Source: Fidelibacterota bacterium (GTDB taxonomy: Bacteria; Pseudomonadota; Alphaproteobacteria; Rhodospirillales; Rhodospirillaceae). Taken from it: a stretch of 41,844 nt of DNA. Shown piece after piece: positions 7,735 through 16,609 of this stretch; the stretch's first letter is position 1, and each line of letters starts with the position of its first letter. The notes beneath the pieces are model-generated. The model saw nothing but the letters and a program-made list of their open reading frames with translations, was not told the DNA's origin and searched no databases. The position numbers and the translations under genes were made by a program. Location: NCBI GenBank assembly GCA_947476275.1, contig CANJPQ010000036.1:1-41844 (forward strand), written 5' to 3'.

Positions 7735-8649
7735 ATGATGATCCGACTCCTCGCAATCGCGTCCATTCTTTTGGCATCCACCGCGAGTGCTGCGGACAAG
7801 CTCGACTTGTCCAATCCAAACGATGTAATCAAGGCGCGCATGAAGATTTCCTGCTCGCTGAAAGACGGCGAGCCCACGATCTATTGGTGGGAAGGAAAGA
7901 TGTACAGCAGGCGCCCAGGCGAAAAGGATCGTGTGCTGTTCCTCATCCAGGGCATGAACGCACGCGCCTGCAAGACGATGAGCGATCCCAAACGCGGGCT
8001 CGGATATCGCTCGGTGAGCCGTGAAGTGATGTTCTACGTCGATCCCGAGACCCGGCAAATTGCGCGGACTTGGAAGAATCCCTGGTCTGGGGAAACAGTG
8101 GATGTGATCCAGGTGGCGAATGACCCCGTGAACATGCGCGCGCCGACCTATGCCTACGACGAAAACGGCGCGGTCGCCGCGAAGTGGACGAACGCGGTCC
8201 TTGGCGAATACTTCTTGTCGGGCGGACCGGCAGCACGCCTGTTCTATGACAATCCGATGGCCGGCGAGTACCAGGACTACGTCGGCGGGACCTACCACGC
8301 CATGGAGTTCGGCACCGACGCGGTCAACGCGAAGCAATTGCTTGATCCCAAGACCACGCGCGTGGACGATGCGGTTCTGTCCTGGGCGCGGGTGTCCAAG
8401 TGGTTGCCGTGGATGAAGATGGGCGACCGCGACGGGGTCGCAATCTTTCACACGGCGGGCGTGAAAGCGCGCCGGTTCGACGATCTGCCGGAGCCGATGC
8501 GCTCAGAGATCAAGACCAATTACCCGAAGTACCAGTCGCCGCCGTCGATTGACGATACACGGCCGAATGAGACATCGTGGACTGTGGCCAAGCGAGAGAT
8601 CGATGCGCTTCGCGCGAAAAAGGGAATTAAGCCGAATAAGTCGGAATAG
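7735..8649 (+). CDS. exported DUF1838-family protein (copy 2)
   Basis: Predicted 304-residue secreted paralogue of the preceding gene. I place the start at the ATG at 7735, eight bases after an AAGGAG (7721-7726) that overlaps the upstream stop codon; a second ATG follows directly at 7738. The signal peptide ends near TASAAD. Shared blocks are MKISCSLKDGEPTIYWWEG, GYRSVSREVMFYVDPETR, NPWSGETVDVIQVANDPVNM, and WLPWMKMGDRDG. The five-base gap from copy 1 indicates one transcript. Both copies keep the Trp-rich motif and the early Cys, so both look functional. Confidence 0.88.
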   Translation: MMIRLLAIASILLASTASAADKLDLSNPNDVIKARMKISCSLKDGEPTIYWWEGKMYSRRPGEKDRVLFLIQGMNARACKTMSDPKRGLGYRSVSREVMFYVDPETRQIARTWKNPWSGETVDVIQVANDPVNMRAPTYAYDENGAVAAKWTNAVLGEYFLSGGPAARLFYDNPMAGEYQDYVGGTYHAMEFGTDAVNAKQLLDPKTTRVDDAVLSWARVSKWLPWMKMGDRDGVAIFHTAGVKARRFDDLPEPMRSEIKTNYPKYQSPPSIDDTRPNETSWTVAKREIDALRAKKGIKPNKSE

Positions 8650-8715
8650 CTATGCGCGTCGAGGGGCGCGCGAGTTGAATTCTTCAGCGGTTCAGCCGCA
8701 CACAAGGGGGGTACA

Positions 8716-11136
8716 ATGACGCCGAGAAAGATCCTGCTTGCTACTTCGGCACTGGCGCTAGGCACTCTGTCCGAGCCCGTCGCCGCTCAGCAAACCGCAC
8801 GCGGTGCGGTTCTTGAAGAGATCGTTGTGACGACCCGGAAAAGAGAGGAGAACCTACTCGACGTTCCGTTGTCGATCTCGGCATTCAGTGCCGAGGAAAT
8901 CTCGCGCAGCGGCATCTCGTCGGTGAGTCAGCTTGCCAATCAAACGGTTGGCTTTACGTACCACCAGGGATTTGGCCGCCTTGGAGCGGGGCAGGGCGGT
9001 AGCGCTTCGAACCGTCCGTCAATTCGCGGCATGGCGAACATTCTCGGAGCGCCGAACGCCGGCTTCTTCGTCGATGGGATCTACGTTTCCGGCAACCCAT
9101 CGAGCTATCAGCTCGATAACCTGGAGCGTATCGAGGTCGTCAAGGGGCCGCAGGCGGCTCTGTTTGGACGCGGTACATTCGCCGGCGCCATCAATTTCGT
9201 CACCCGCAAGCCCACCAACGACTATCACGGTAAGCTTGAGGTCACGGCCGGCCAGCACGATCATCAGGACGTCAATGGTTACGTCAGCGGCCCGATCGTA
9301 AAGGACCGCCTGTTCGCGGAAGTGAACGCCCGCTACTACAATTTCGGCGGCGACTACTTTAACCAAGTCACGCGAAAGAAGGACATCGGTGAGCAGAAGA
9401 CAAAGAGCTTCGGCGGGAAGATTTACGCGACGCCGACGGATCAGCTCAAAGTCGAGTTTAACTTCGGCTACGCCCACGACGAGGATCTTGGATTTCCTGA
9501 TTTCTTTAACGGCGACACCAAGAACAATTGCCTCCTGCCCAACCTGACCACGCCGTTTGCGGGCATTCCCCGGTCACTCAATCGCTCCGCGGGTTTCTAT
9601 TGTGGCGCGGTTAAACTGCCGAGCGCGTTCTACCAGTTTAATGACGCGCTCGCCGCTGCCGGTCGTTCGGCGAACGACCGCACCGTGCGGCGTTTTGACT
9701 TGAAGGTCGAATACGACGTCGGCGATTGGACGCTCACCTCCATCACGGCCCACAACGTGTCGAAGGACAACCAGCTCATCGATAATTTCGTCGATGGCAA
9801 TCGCACAACCGGATTGCTCAACGGCGGCCATTCGGAGGTGCGTGACTGGTCCCAGGAAGTGCGTATCACCAGCCCCGCCAAAGCGCGGCTGCGCGGATTG
9901 GGCGGGGCCTATTACTATAAAGAAGACAATGGCCTTGGCTTCACGCGTACTGTGAGCGTGGCGCTCGCGACCCTTGGTACGACGACCATCACCAATCGCT
10001 ACGCCGACGATGGAAGCGGCGTGCGGAACTGGGCGGTATTCGGTCAGGTCGAGTACGACCTCACCGATAGAGTTACCTTGACCGCGGAAGGCCGGTATCA
10101 GGAGGACAAGCTCCTGGCTGACTACGGCATTTTCACCGGCGGCCGAGTGACCGCAACCCTGCCCGACGGCATCGTCGACGATACCGCGAAGTTCAAGTCG
10201 TTCCTGCCGCGCGTCAGTGCCCGATATAAGTTTGATGACGGCTCTAACATCTATGCTTCGGTCGCGCGCGGCAATAAGCCGGGTGGCTTTACCTTGCCGC
10301 TGCCGACCGACATCAATACGGCGTCCCTAACCGCGCTGTTCGCCGCCGATGCGCAGAAGGTCAAGGAAGAGAAGTCCTGGAACTACGAAATCGGCTACAA
10401 GGGCGCGTTCCTCGATAATCGCCTTGTCCTGACGACCGCAGCGTTCTGGATCGACTGGACGAACCAGAGCGTAACAAACGGCTTCCCCTACCAGCGTGCT
10501 TCGGCCGCCACGTTCACCACCTACGCGCGCGTCACCAACGCCGGTAAATCGCGCGTCCGCGGCCTCGAAATCGACGGTTCGTTCAAGGCCAGCGATTCGT
10601 TTGATTTCCGCCTCGGCTACTCCTTCGACGACGCCAAGATCCTTGACTACATCGACGAGACCGAACGCGATCTGCGCGATACGAACGGCCTTGTTGGCGA
10701 TGCGACGGATCCGACAGGGCATGTGAAGGGGCGCCAGATCGGCCAGGTGCCGGCGCACCAGATCATCGTGTCGGCGAACTTCCATCGTCCAGTGATGGGC
10801 GATTGGGAAGCCTTCCTGCGGTCCGATTTTACGTTCGAATCCAAGCGCTATGAAAACGTGCAGAATCTCGCTTATGCCGACAATTCATATCTGCTCAACC
10901 TGCGTGCCGGCATCCAGAACGACAGGTGGTCGCTGACCCTGTTCTACAACAACGCGCTCAACGACAAGACGCCGAACGTGGTCACGCGCCTGTTCAATTT
11001 CAACAAGACGCTGTTGATCCCCGATCCGGTGCTGACGTTCGCGGGTCAACCGTATCGCCTGACGTTCTTCCGTGACTTCCGCGTCGGTGCGCCGCGCCGG
11101 CCGGAGTTCGGGTTAACAGCCGTCCTTCGGTTTTAG
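8716..11136 (+). CDS. TonB-dependent outer-membrane receptor (copy 2)
   Basis: Predicted 806-residue receptor. The ATG at 8716 has the strong ribosome site AAGGGGGG (8704-8711). The signal peptide ends near PVAAQ and is followed by the TonB-box-like LEEIVVTTRKREENL. The plug contains NLERIEVVKGPQAALFGRG, and the barrel ends RPEFGLTAVLRF with a terminal Phe. It follows the DUF1838 pair after 66 bases and precedes the PepSY protein, so the four genes probably form one uptake unit. The sequence does not identify the ligand. Confidence 0.95.
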   Translation: MTPRKILLATSALALGTLSEPVAAQQTARGAVLEEIVVTTRKREENLLDVPLSISAFSAEEISRSGISSVSQLANQTVGFTYHQGFGRLGAGQGGSASNRPSIRGMANILGAPNAGFFVDGIYVSGNPSSYQLDNLERIEVVKGPQAALFGRGTFAGAINFVTRKPTNDYHGKLEVTAGQHDHQDVNGYVSGPIVKDRLFAEVNARYYNFGGDYFNQVTRKKDIGEQKTKSFGGKIYATPTDQLKVEFNFGYAHDEDLGFPDFFNGDTKNNCLLPNLTTPFAGIPRSLNRSAGFYCGAVKLPSAFYQFNDALAAAGRSANDRTVRRFDLKVEYDVGDWTLTSITAHNVSKDNQLIDNFVDGNRTTGLLNGGHSEVRDWSQEVRITSPAKARLRGLGGAYYYKEDNGLGFTRTVSVALATLGTTTITNRYADDGSGVRNWAVFGQVEYDLTDRVTLTAEGRYQEDKLLADYGIFTGGRVTATLPDGIVDDTAKFKSFLPRVSARYKFDDGSNIYASVARGNKPGGFTLPLPTDINTASLTALFAADAQKVKEEKSWNYEIGYKGAFLDNRLVLTTAAFWIDWTNQSVTNGFPYQRASAATFTTYARVTNAGKSRVRGLEIDGSFKASDSFDFRLGYSFDDAKILDYIDETERDLRDTNGLVGDATDPTGHVKGRQIGQVPAHQIIVSANFHRPVMGDWEAFLRSDFTFESKRYENVQNLAYADNSYLLNLRAGIQNDRWSLTLFYNNALNDKTPNVVTRLFNFNKTLLIPDPVLTFAGQPYRLTFFRDFRVGAPRRPEFGLTAVLRF

Positions 11137-11173
11137 CCACTGGATCGTCATTGCCTAGCTTTTATGTATCGGC

Positions 11174-12751
11174 ATGACTGATGTAAACGAGGGCTCGACA
11201 GGCGCCAGTTCCGCGCGCTTGCCGAGCCTTCGTACTATTCACAAGATCGCTGCGCTGGCTGCTTGTGCTTGGCTCACCGTCTTGGGCCTGACCGGATGGG
11301 CTTTAGATCATCACGCATGGCGGTGGAGTCATCAGTGGACGGTTCCGACAAGTTGGACGTCACCTGCGATCAATCGACTCATCCGCGGAACGATCATTCG
11401 CAAAATTGAAGGCGATCTCACGTCGCCGGATCGCCTGATCGCGGCATCCGAACGCGGATTGTGGCTCACCGAAGATCGCGGCCAAAATTGGCGGGACGTC
11501 GCGTGGCTGGACTCGAGCGGCGACGCGGCGAGCACCAATCCTCAAGTCTACGACCTGGTATCGGGACCGAGCGGCGACCTGCGGGGCGCATGGATTGCAA
11601 CAGACGACGGAATTTGGCGTCTGGCGGATGATGGAACGTCGGCGCGGCCGGTTGCGCTCCGCGGTGATCAAATCACCAGTCTAACGGCCGGCGTGCCCGG
11701 GGAGCTCTTCGGAGTCGCCGCGGAATCAAATCTTTTCCGCGTACGCACGGATGCTTCTAATAAGGTCGAATGGATTGACCTGACTCACGTCGAAGTCAGT
11801 GGGTTGCCAGATCGCGTAAACTTTGGGCGTTTCGTATTCGACCTTCATGTCGGGCGCGGATTCCTGCCGCAACCGTGGTCGACGATCATCAATGACTATG
11901 GCGGTGTCGCCATGGCCGTCCTGTCCGTCACCGGCATCTTGTTCTGGTGGCTGCCGCGCCGGTGGCGGGGCGCAACCCACAGGCCTGAAATCAACTCACG
12001 GCGTCAGATCCTGCGCTGGCTCTTCCGCGCACACGGTCCGACGATCGGGCTGCTGGGCATCATTCCCATCCTGTATCTCGCGCTAAGCGGCTTTGCCGTC
12101 GATCACATCGTGACGTTTCTGGATTCTACCAAGGACAATTTCGTTGCCCGGTCTTATCTGCCGCCCCTCTACGCCTATCGAAATTTGACCCATGAAGTCT
12201 CCGGCGTCGTCGCGTTCCCTGAGGATCCGCAGCGATACATGATTGCCTCCCGGTTCGGTGCGCTCACCTCACGTGATGGCGGAAGGCGGTGGGCCGTGGA
12301 CTCATCATTGCCCCAACGCGCTGATGGCACGGATGCGGGCCGTATGAATATTTTCAGGCGCGCCGGCATCATTTTCGTCGGGATCGGCGGCGTGGGACAG
12401 TTCGCCCAGCTGCCAGGTCAGGAGGGCTGGACCCAACTCGCCCTGCCGGGACCCAATCTCGCCATTACGGACGTGTCTGTTCTAGGTGACTTGCTCCTGG
12501 TCAAGAACAGTCGCGCGATCTATTCCGGAAGCTTGGCAGAAGCCGTCGGTATGGGAAAGATTCCGCTGCAAGAGACCAACATCGCCTTTCCCAAACTGCA
12601 AGGCACAACAGCTTTCCTCTTCCTCGCCGACATCCATAGCGGGCACATTATTCATCCGGCGTTCGGTTGGGCTAACGACCTCGTCGCGCTAGCGGCGTTG
12701 GTCCTGGTCCTTTCCGGACCGATATTGTGGTGGCGTCGAAAGTGGCTGTAA
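11174..12751 (+). CDS. PepSY-TM-type inner-membrane protein with Asp-box repeats
   Basis: Predicted 525-residue inner-membrane protein of the PepSY-associated TM-helix type often linked to TonB receptors. Hydrophobic segments lie near residues 23-45 (ALAACAWLTVLGLTGWAL), 240-262, 290-312 and 500-521 (LVALAALVLVLSGPILWW), with basic WWLPRRWRG after the second. The periplasmic parts are unusual: TEDRGQNW and SRDGGRRW are Asp-box motifs (S/T-x-D-x-G-x-x-W) as found in BNR or YCF48-like propellers. PepSY-TM proteins are often linked with reductive steps of iron or siderophore use; the Asp-box portion suggests it binds something instead. It starts 37 bases after the receptor gene. Confidence 0.75.
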   Translation: MTDVNEGSTGASSARLPSLRTIHKIAALAACAWLTVLGLTGWALDHHAWRWSHQWTVPTSWTSPAINRLIRGTIIRKIEGDLTSPDRLIAASERGLWLTEDRGQNWRDVAWLDSSGDAASTNPQVYDLVSGPSGDLRGAWIATDDGIWRLADDGTSARPVALRGDQITSLTAGVPGELFGVAAESNLFRVRTDASNKVEWIDLTHVEVSGLPDRVNFGRFVFDLHVGRGFLPQPWSTIINDYGGVAMAVLSVTGILFWWLPRRWRGATHRPEINSRRQILRWLFRAHGPTIGLLGIIPILYLALSGFAVDHIVTFLDSTKDNFVARSYLPPLYAYRNLTHEVSGVVAFPEDPQRYMIASRFGALTSRDGGRRWAVDSSLPQRADGTDAGRMNIFRRAGIIFVGIGGVGQFAQLPGQEGWTQLALPGPNLAITDVSVLGDLLLVKNSRAIYSGSLAEAVGMGKIPLQETNIAFPKLQGTTAFLFLADIHSGHIIHPAFGWANDLVALAALVLVLSGPILWWRRKWL

Positions 12752-12761
12752 GGGCAATGGA

Positions 12762-13244
12762 ATGCTGAATGCTCCTTTGATCAAGCGCACAACTATCGTT
12801 GTGCGGGATGTCGAGCGGAGCCGCGCCTTCTATTGCGATGTTCTTGGATTCAAGGCTTACTACGACAAGGAGTTTGTGTTCGCGGGGCTGTTCCCAGGTA
12901 CGCGCAAAGGCGACAAAAGCCATCTCCTGATCGTCGAATCCGGGCCGCACCCATGGTGCAAGATCGGCCTCCTGCAATATACAGATCCGCTGCTTCCGGA
13001 CGCGCCAGTGCCGTCCAAGATGGATCTTAATGGTGTCGTATTCGTCGGCGAGGTCGATGACGTGCAGGAACTCGACGCGCGGCTACGTGCGGCGGGATAT
13101 CCCGTCCAAGCACCCCCGCATGACTTCGAGGTGATGTTGCCGGATGGAACGCTGCGAAGGCGGCGGCGCGTGTGCTTCTTCGATCCCGATGGCGTCTTTT
13201 TTGAACTTACAAGTGCCGCCCTAGTGCCCTCAACAAATGCCTAA
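12762..13244 (+). CDS. VOC-family (glyoxalase/dioxygenase fold) protein
   Basis: Predicted 160-residue cytoplasmic protein. The opening TTIVVRDVERSRAFYCDVLGF and the closing RVCFFDPDGVFFELT are VOC-superfamily signatures, and the final Glu is a plausible metal ligand. The central GVVFVGEVDDVQELDARLRA marks the start of the second module. The start at 12762 lies ten bases after the PepSY gene, with an AAGGG ribosome site overlapping that stop codon, so it is the last gene of the DUF1838-TonB-PepSY run. It is only distantly similar to the VOC protein at 5887-6330. The substrate is unknown. Confidence 0.85.
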   Translation: MLNAPLIKRTTIVVRDVERSRAFYCDVLGFKAYYDKEFVFAGLFPGTRKGDKSHLLIVESGPHPWCKIGLLQYTDPLLPDAPVPSKMDLNGVVFVGEVDDVQELDARLRAAGYPVQAPPHDFEVMLPDGTLRRRRRVCFFDPDGVFFELTSAALVPSTNA

Positions 13245-13530
13245 GGACGTTGCGGCGGCATCACACCGTCATGGACATGCCCAGATAGATGCGCGTGCGA
13301 TCGTCGGTGTCGACACGACCGGCAGATCTGTGAGCGGATTTGTCAGGGCGATGGCGCCTTTCGGGGTCTTGGTGAAGCCTTCAATCGAGAACTGAGACAA
13401 CGCGCAGCCGCCCTGGCACCGGGAGCCGGTAGCAATCCATTGGAACACCTAGGAAGTCACTGTCACCGGCAATCTCGCCGGCCCTGAATCCTGTGGCGGG
13501 CATCGTTCAAAAAAGTTTCGCCGTGGCCGT
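13245..13530. other. intergenic stretch without a supportable gene
   Basis: Short frames exist on the minus strand, for example one ending in TRIYLGMSMTV and a 37-codon ATG frame, but they are interrupted and lack ribosome sites. They could be decayed coding sequence. Apart from the hairpin that follows, I see no regulatory element. Confidence 0.4.
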
Positions 13531-13569
13531 CCCTATTGGGGCCGTCGCTTTGGCGAGGCCCCAATAGGG
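13531..13569 (-). terminator. 13-bp hairpin ending the amidohydrolase transcript
   Basis: CCCTATTGGGGCC (13531-13543) pairs perfectly with GGCCCCAATAGGG (13557-13569), and the loop itself contains TCGC...GCGA. It begins 10 bases beyond the stop of the minus-strand amidohydrolase gene. A run of six T on the minus strand lies about 17 bases past the stem, so it is a probable though not perfect intrinsic terminator. Confidence 0.65.
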
Positions 13570-13578
13570 TGCAGAGGC

Positions 13579-14628
13579 TTAAATCGCGTAGAACCGCTTG
13601 GCGTTGTCCGACACGATCTTCCGAGTCAGGCTAGAATCCAGATCGTTGCGGCGGAGAATGATGCCAGGTGCGTCGAGCTCGGTGGACGTGTCGGCGTGGC
13701 CATAGTCGGTGCCGACCAGCAAGTTGTCCGCGCCGGTCACCTTTGCGATGCGAGCCACATCTTCGTCTGCTTCGCACGTCACGTAAAAGCGGTTCTCGGC
13801 GAAAATGTTGTCGAAGTTATCGCGCAGGCCGTAATGCATCAGCATCTTCTTGCAGCGATGCACAGCGAACGGCACCCACTCTGACGCTGCTTCGATGAAG
13901 CCGATGCGGAGCTTTGGGAACTTCGCGGGCACATCGCTGAGCATCAGCGCGGCGAAGGCGATCAGAGTCGGCATGGAATTGCCCAGCACGTTGCGATAGC
14001 CGCTCTTGGAATTTTCGATGTTGGCATAGTTCAGGCTGGCGTTGCCGATGTGTATGCAGACGGGCATGTCGAGGTCCGACGCCTTCGCCAGGATCGGATC
14101 GAGATCCGGGTTATCCAGGGTCCGCTCACCTTCGTAGCCGCGCAGCAAGACGCCGCAGGCGCCGTGCTTCTTGGCGAACTCGAGTTCTTCGTTGGTCGCT
14201 TCCACGTCGCGCACGACCGGTACGGCAACCCAACGCAGTTTGCCGCCTGACCCGTCACACACACTCGCCATGTAGCGATTATATGCGCGCACCGCAGCGC
14301 GTTCGGCCTTCACGTCCTTGCAGACGATATTGAGAAACAAGCTCGGGTAGATCACTTGAACCGCGTGGCCGCGCTTGTCCATGTCGGCCATGCGTGCGGC
14401 GGTATTGTAGAGATCGCGAGTGCCTTCACCGTAGACTTCGCTCGGCTGACCGCCGCGTCCATAGAGGCGCCCGTCGATCATCCAGAAGCGCTTGCTGCCC
14501 GAGGAATAGGCGGCGTAGCTGACTTCGCCGGCTTCGACGGCGATCGGCTTGTACTTCTCGTCGGCCTTGCTAACGAACTTCCAAATCGCTTCGTTCTCGA
14601 CGATGTGGGTATCTGAATCGATGATCAT
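13579..14628 (-). CDS. amidohydrolase-2 family metal enzyme (copy 1)
   Basis: Predicted 349-residue cytoplasmic TIM-barrel enzyme of the amidohydrolase_2 (ACMSD-like) family, which contains decarboxylases and hydrolases acting on aromatic or ring-derived acids. Metal-site features are DSDTH at the N-terminus, CIHIG near residue 200, and GTDYGHADT near residue 315. The ATG at 14628 has GGGAG upstream on the minus strand; the longer frame adds 42 codons that do not look coding. It is clearly paralogous, and identical in length, to the enzyme at 36376-37425 (shared blocks include AYNRY/W and HGACGVLLRGYE). It is divergent from an IclR gene, which probably controls it. The substrate is unknown. 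Confidence 0.9.
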   Translation of the reverse strand: MIIDSDTHIVENEAIWKFVSKADEKYKPIAVEAGEVSYAAYSSGSKRFWMIDGRLYGRGGQPSEVYGEGTRDLYNTAARMADMDKRGHAVQVIYPSLFLNIVCKDVKAERAAVRAYNRYMASVCDGSGGKLRWVAVPVVRDVEATNEELEFAKKHGACGVLLRGYEGERTLDNPDLDPILAKASDLDMPVCIHIGNASLNYANIENSKSGYRNVLGNSMPTLIAFAALMLSDVPAKFPKLRIGFIEAASEWVPFAVHRCKKMLMHYGLRDNFDNIFAENRFYVTCEADEDVARIAKVTGADNLLVGTDYGHADTSTELDAPGIILRRNDLDSSLTRKIVSDNAKRFYAI

Positions 14629-14701
14629 CTGGCGGCTCCCATGAGGGGCGGGGGAAGTGAACGGGGCGGATAAGACAGCGATCGACCCGGGCGGGGCCAG
14701 A

Positions 14702-14747
14702 CCCCCGTTCGGGCTGCTCGGCATACGAGCAGATTGCCGCCCGGGGG
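14702..14747. promoter_or_regulatory. dyad between divergent amidohydrolase and IclR genes
   Basis: The perfect dyad CTGCTCG-N5-CGAGCAG (14714-14732) sits between the two divergent start codons, enclosed by outer arms CCCCCG (14702-14707) and CGGGGG (14742-14747). IclR regulators usually bind short dyads in such gaps, so this is a good operator candidate for the adjacent IclR protein. Confidence 0.5.
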
Positions 14748-14839
14748 CTGACACCCCCCATAGAACTTGGGCTTATGTGGCGATGGAGCCCTCCACCCCG
14801 TATGGTCAAGCGACTCGCGCCCCCTTTGGACTTCCTGCA

Positions 14840-15598
14840 ATGAAAGCCGGCAACAAGGTCCGCTCGCTGATTCGAGGGCTGGAAGTGCTCGAGGCGATCA
14901 ACCGCGCCAACGGCGCCAATGTGCGCGAAGTTGCCAAGGTCACGGGTCTCAATCGCGGCACGGTTTACCGGCTGCTCGAATCGCTTTGCGACGAAGGCTT
15001 CCTCGATCGGCGCGCGAATTCCAATGGATACTGGTTGTCCAAGCGCGTGCCGGGGTTGAGCGTCGGCTACCGCAGCGACGCCTGGGTTTCGCAGATCGCA
15101 GAGCCTGCCTTGCAGAAACTCACGCAGACGTTCGATTGGCCGGTTTCGCTGCTGATCCCTATGGATACGCGCATGATTGTGCTTGCGCACACCGAGCATC
15201 TGTCGCCGGTGACGTTCCGCATCCGCGATCTCGGGCTATCGATGTCGATGTTCAACACGTCGTCGGGGCTCACCTATCTCGCCTTCGCGTCTACGCGTTC
15301 CAAGACAACGCTGCTGGAAAGCGGCGCCCAGGACGCGGAGCGCAAGGGTGTCTCCGCTACAGTGCTCCGACGGTCGCTCGGAGAGATCGCCAAACGGGGC
15401 TACCACATCGTCGACTCGCCGGACCGCGGTACCGCACTGTCCGTGCCGGTGATGGTGGGGGAAGCGTCGTTCGGCGTGATCTCGCTGCGCTACTTCACCA
15501 CCGCCATGACCCACGGCGCGGCCGTGCGAAAATACCTCGGCGCCCTCAAGCACGCCGCGGCGGAACTCGGACAAGCTCTTGAACGCCGCGACGCCTAA
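14840..15598 (+). CDS. IclR-family transcriptional regulator (copy 1)
   Basis: Predicted 252-residue DNA-binding regulator. The N-terminal winged helix-turn-helix is seen in VREVAKVTGLNRGTVYRLLE, with the recognition helix in the second part. The C-terminal effector domain includes FRIRDLGLSMSMFNTSSGLT and ends with GVISLRYFTT. I chose the ATG at 14840, giving MKAGNKVRSLIRGLEVLE, because the length then matches the paralogue at 35424 (259 residues); an ATG at 14783 is possible. It is divergent from the amidohydrolase gene with a dyad in the gap and is followed by a phosphotransferase gene 21 bases on. It probably senses a substrate or product of that enzyme. Confidence 0.9.
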   Translation: MKAGNKVRSLIRGLEVLEAINRANGANVREVAKVTGLNRGTVYRLLESLCDEGFLDRRANSNGYWLSKRVPGLSVGYRSDAWVSQIAEPALQKLTQTFDWPVSLLIPMDTRMIVLAHTEHLSPVTFRIRDLGLSMSMFNTSSGLTYLAFASTRSKTTLLESGAQDAERKGVSATVLRRSLGEIAKRGYHIVDSPDRGTALSVPVMVGEASFGVISLRYFTTAMTHGAAVRKYLGALKHAAAELGQALERRDA

Positions 15599-15619
15599 CT
15601 CTCACCCAGGACAAAACTT

Positions 15620-16609
15620 GTGACACTGAGCGTACAGCCCATTTCCCACTCTACTTACGCGCCGGAGTACATCGCGCAAGAAGTCGCATGCAGGTATGCG
15701 TTCAAGGAACCGGCGCGCGTGCAACTGCTCTATCGCGGCGTCAACGACGTGTACGTCGTGCGCGACGGCAATGAGAAGATTGTGCTGCGAGTATGGCGTT
15801 CGGGAACGCGCACGATGGCCGTCATCCTGCGCGAACTCGCGTTTTTGAAGTTCCTCAGAGAGCGGGGAATTCCGGTGTCGACCCATATCCCGCTCAAGAC
15901 CGGGGAGGATCACTTCATTCTGGGCGCGCCGGAGGGAGACCGGCCCGCGGTGCTCTATACCTGGGCGCCGGGGTTGAAGTTCGCCGACGTGCCGAGCGTA
16001 CCGATGGGTGAGAAGATCGGCGCCAAATTCGCGGAGATGCATCTTATCGCGCGCGACTTCCCGACCGAGGATGCGCCGGACCAAACCGCGCAAAGTCTGG
16101 TTGCCAATCTCCCTGCGCTGCTAGAGTGGGTCGAAGACCGTCCCGACGATATCCGCGACTATACGCGCCTGACTGAGAATGTAATTGCCTTCATGCCGAC
16201 GCTGCTAGCGCGCGATCTGCCGCGGGGCATGTGTCACCAGGATATGCATGCTAGCAATGTGCATATCGCCGCGGACGGCTCGTTCACCTTCATCGACTTC
16301 GACGGTTGCTCGGACGGCTACTGGCTGCACGATGTGAAAAACTTCGTTTTCGGCAATCTGTTCTACGGGATGCCCAACGAGTACGGATTGGCGTTCGAGC
16401 GCGGGTACAACACCGTGCGGCCCTACACCGCCGATGAGAAGGCGAGCGGTGAACTGATTCTGATGATCAAGGCATTTCGTCTGCTGGCTGGTGCGGCGCG
16501 GGCGTCGCGCAGCCGGGGGCGCGATCTGCTGCGCTTCAAGAGCCTCGATTGGTTCGCGGAATTTATAAAGTCACGCGCCTATTCGGCCGGCCTGCTCGGT
16601 GGCGGCTGA
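15620..16609 (+). CDS. APH-family phosphotransferase
   Basis: Predicted 329-residue cytoplasmic kinase-fold protein starting with GTG at 15620, nine bases after CAGGA. The catalytic loop reads MCHQDMHASNVHI (HxDxxxxN) and the metal-binding segment FIDFDGC (DFD). The N-lobe Lys is in KIVLRVWR or nearby, where a Val-Leu-Arg pattern replaces the usual Lys, so ATP binding needs a check. The family (aminoglycoside, choline or homoserine kinase-like) phosphorylates small hydroxyl compounds. It lies 21 bases after iclR, so both are probably one transcript. Its end overlaps the converging fusion gene by 31 bases. Confidence 0.85.
   Translation: MTLSVQPISHSTYAPEYIAQEVACRYAFKEPARVQLLYRGVNDVYVVRDGNEKIVLRVWRSGTRTMAVILRELAFLKFLRERGIPVSTHIPLKTGEDHFILGAPEGDRPAVLYTWAPGLKFADVPSVPMGEKIGAKFAEMHLIARDFPTEDAPDQTAQSLVANLPALLEWVEDRPDDIRDYTRLTENVIAFMPTLLARDLPRGMCHQDMHASNVHIAADGSFTFIDFDGCSDGYWLHDVKNFVFGNLFYGMPNEYGLAFERGYNTVRPYTADEKASGELILMIKAFRLLAGAARASRSRGRDLLRFKSLDWFAEFIKSRAYSAGLLGGG

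Noticed and set aside
13245-13530. Possible decayed gene on the minus strand (frame ending TRIYLGMSMTV)
   Set aside because: Only short blocks in shifting frames without a recognisable family; not enough to call a pseudogene.
14657-14839. Longer start for the first IclR protein
   Set aside because: The extra 61 residues are Pro/Arg/Gly-rich, cover the dyad and the upstream region, and make the protein longer than its paralogue.
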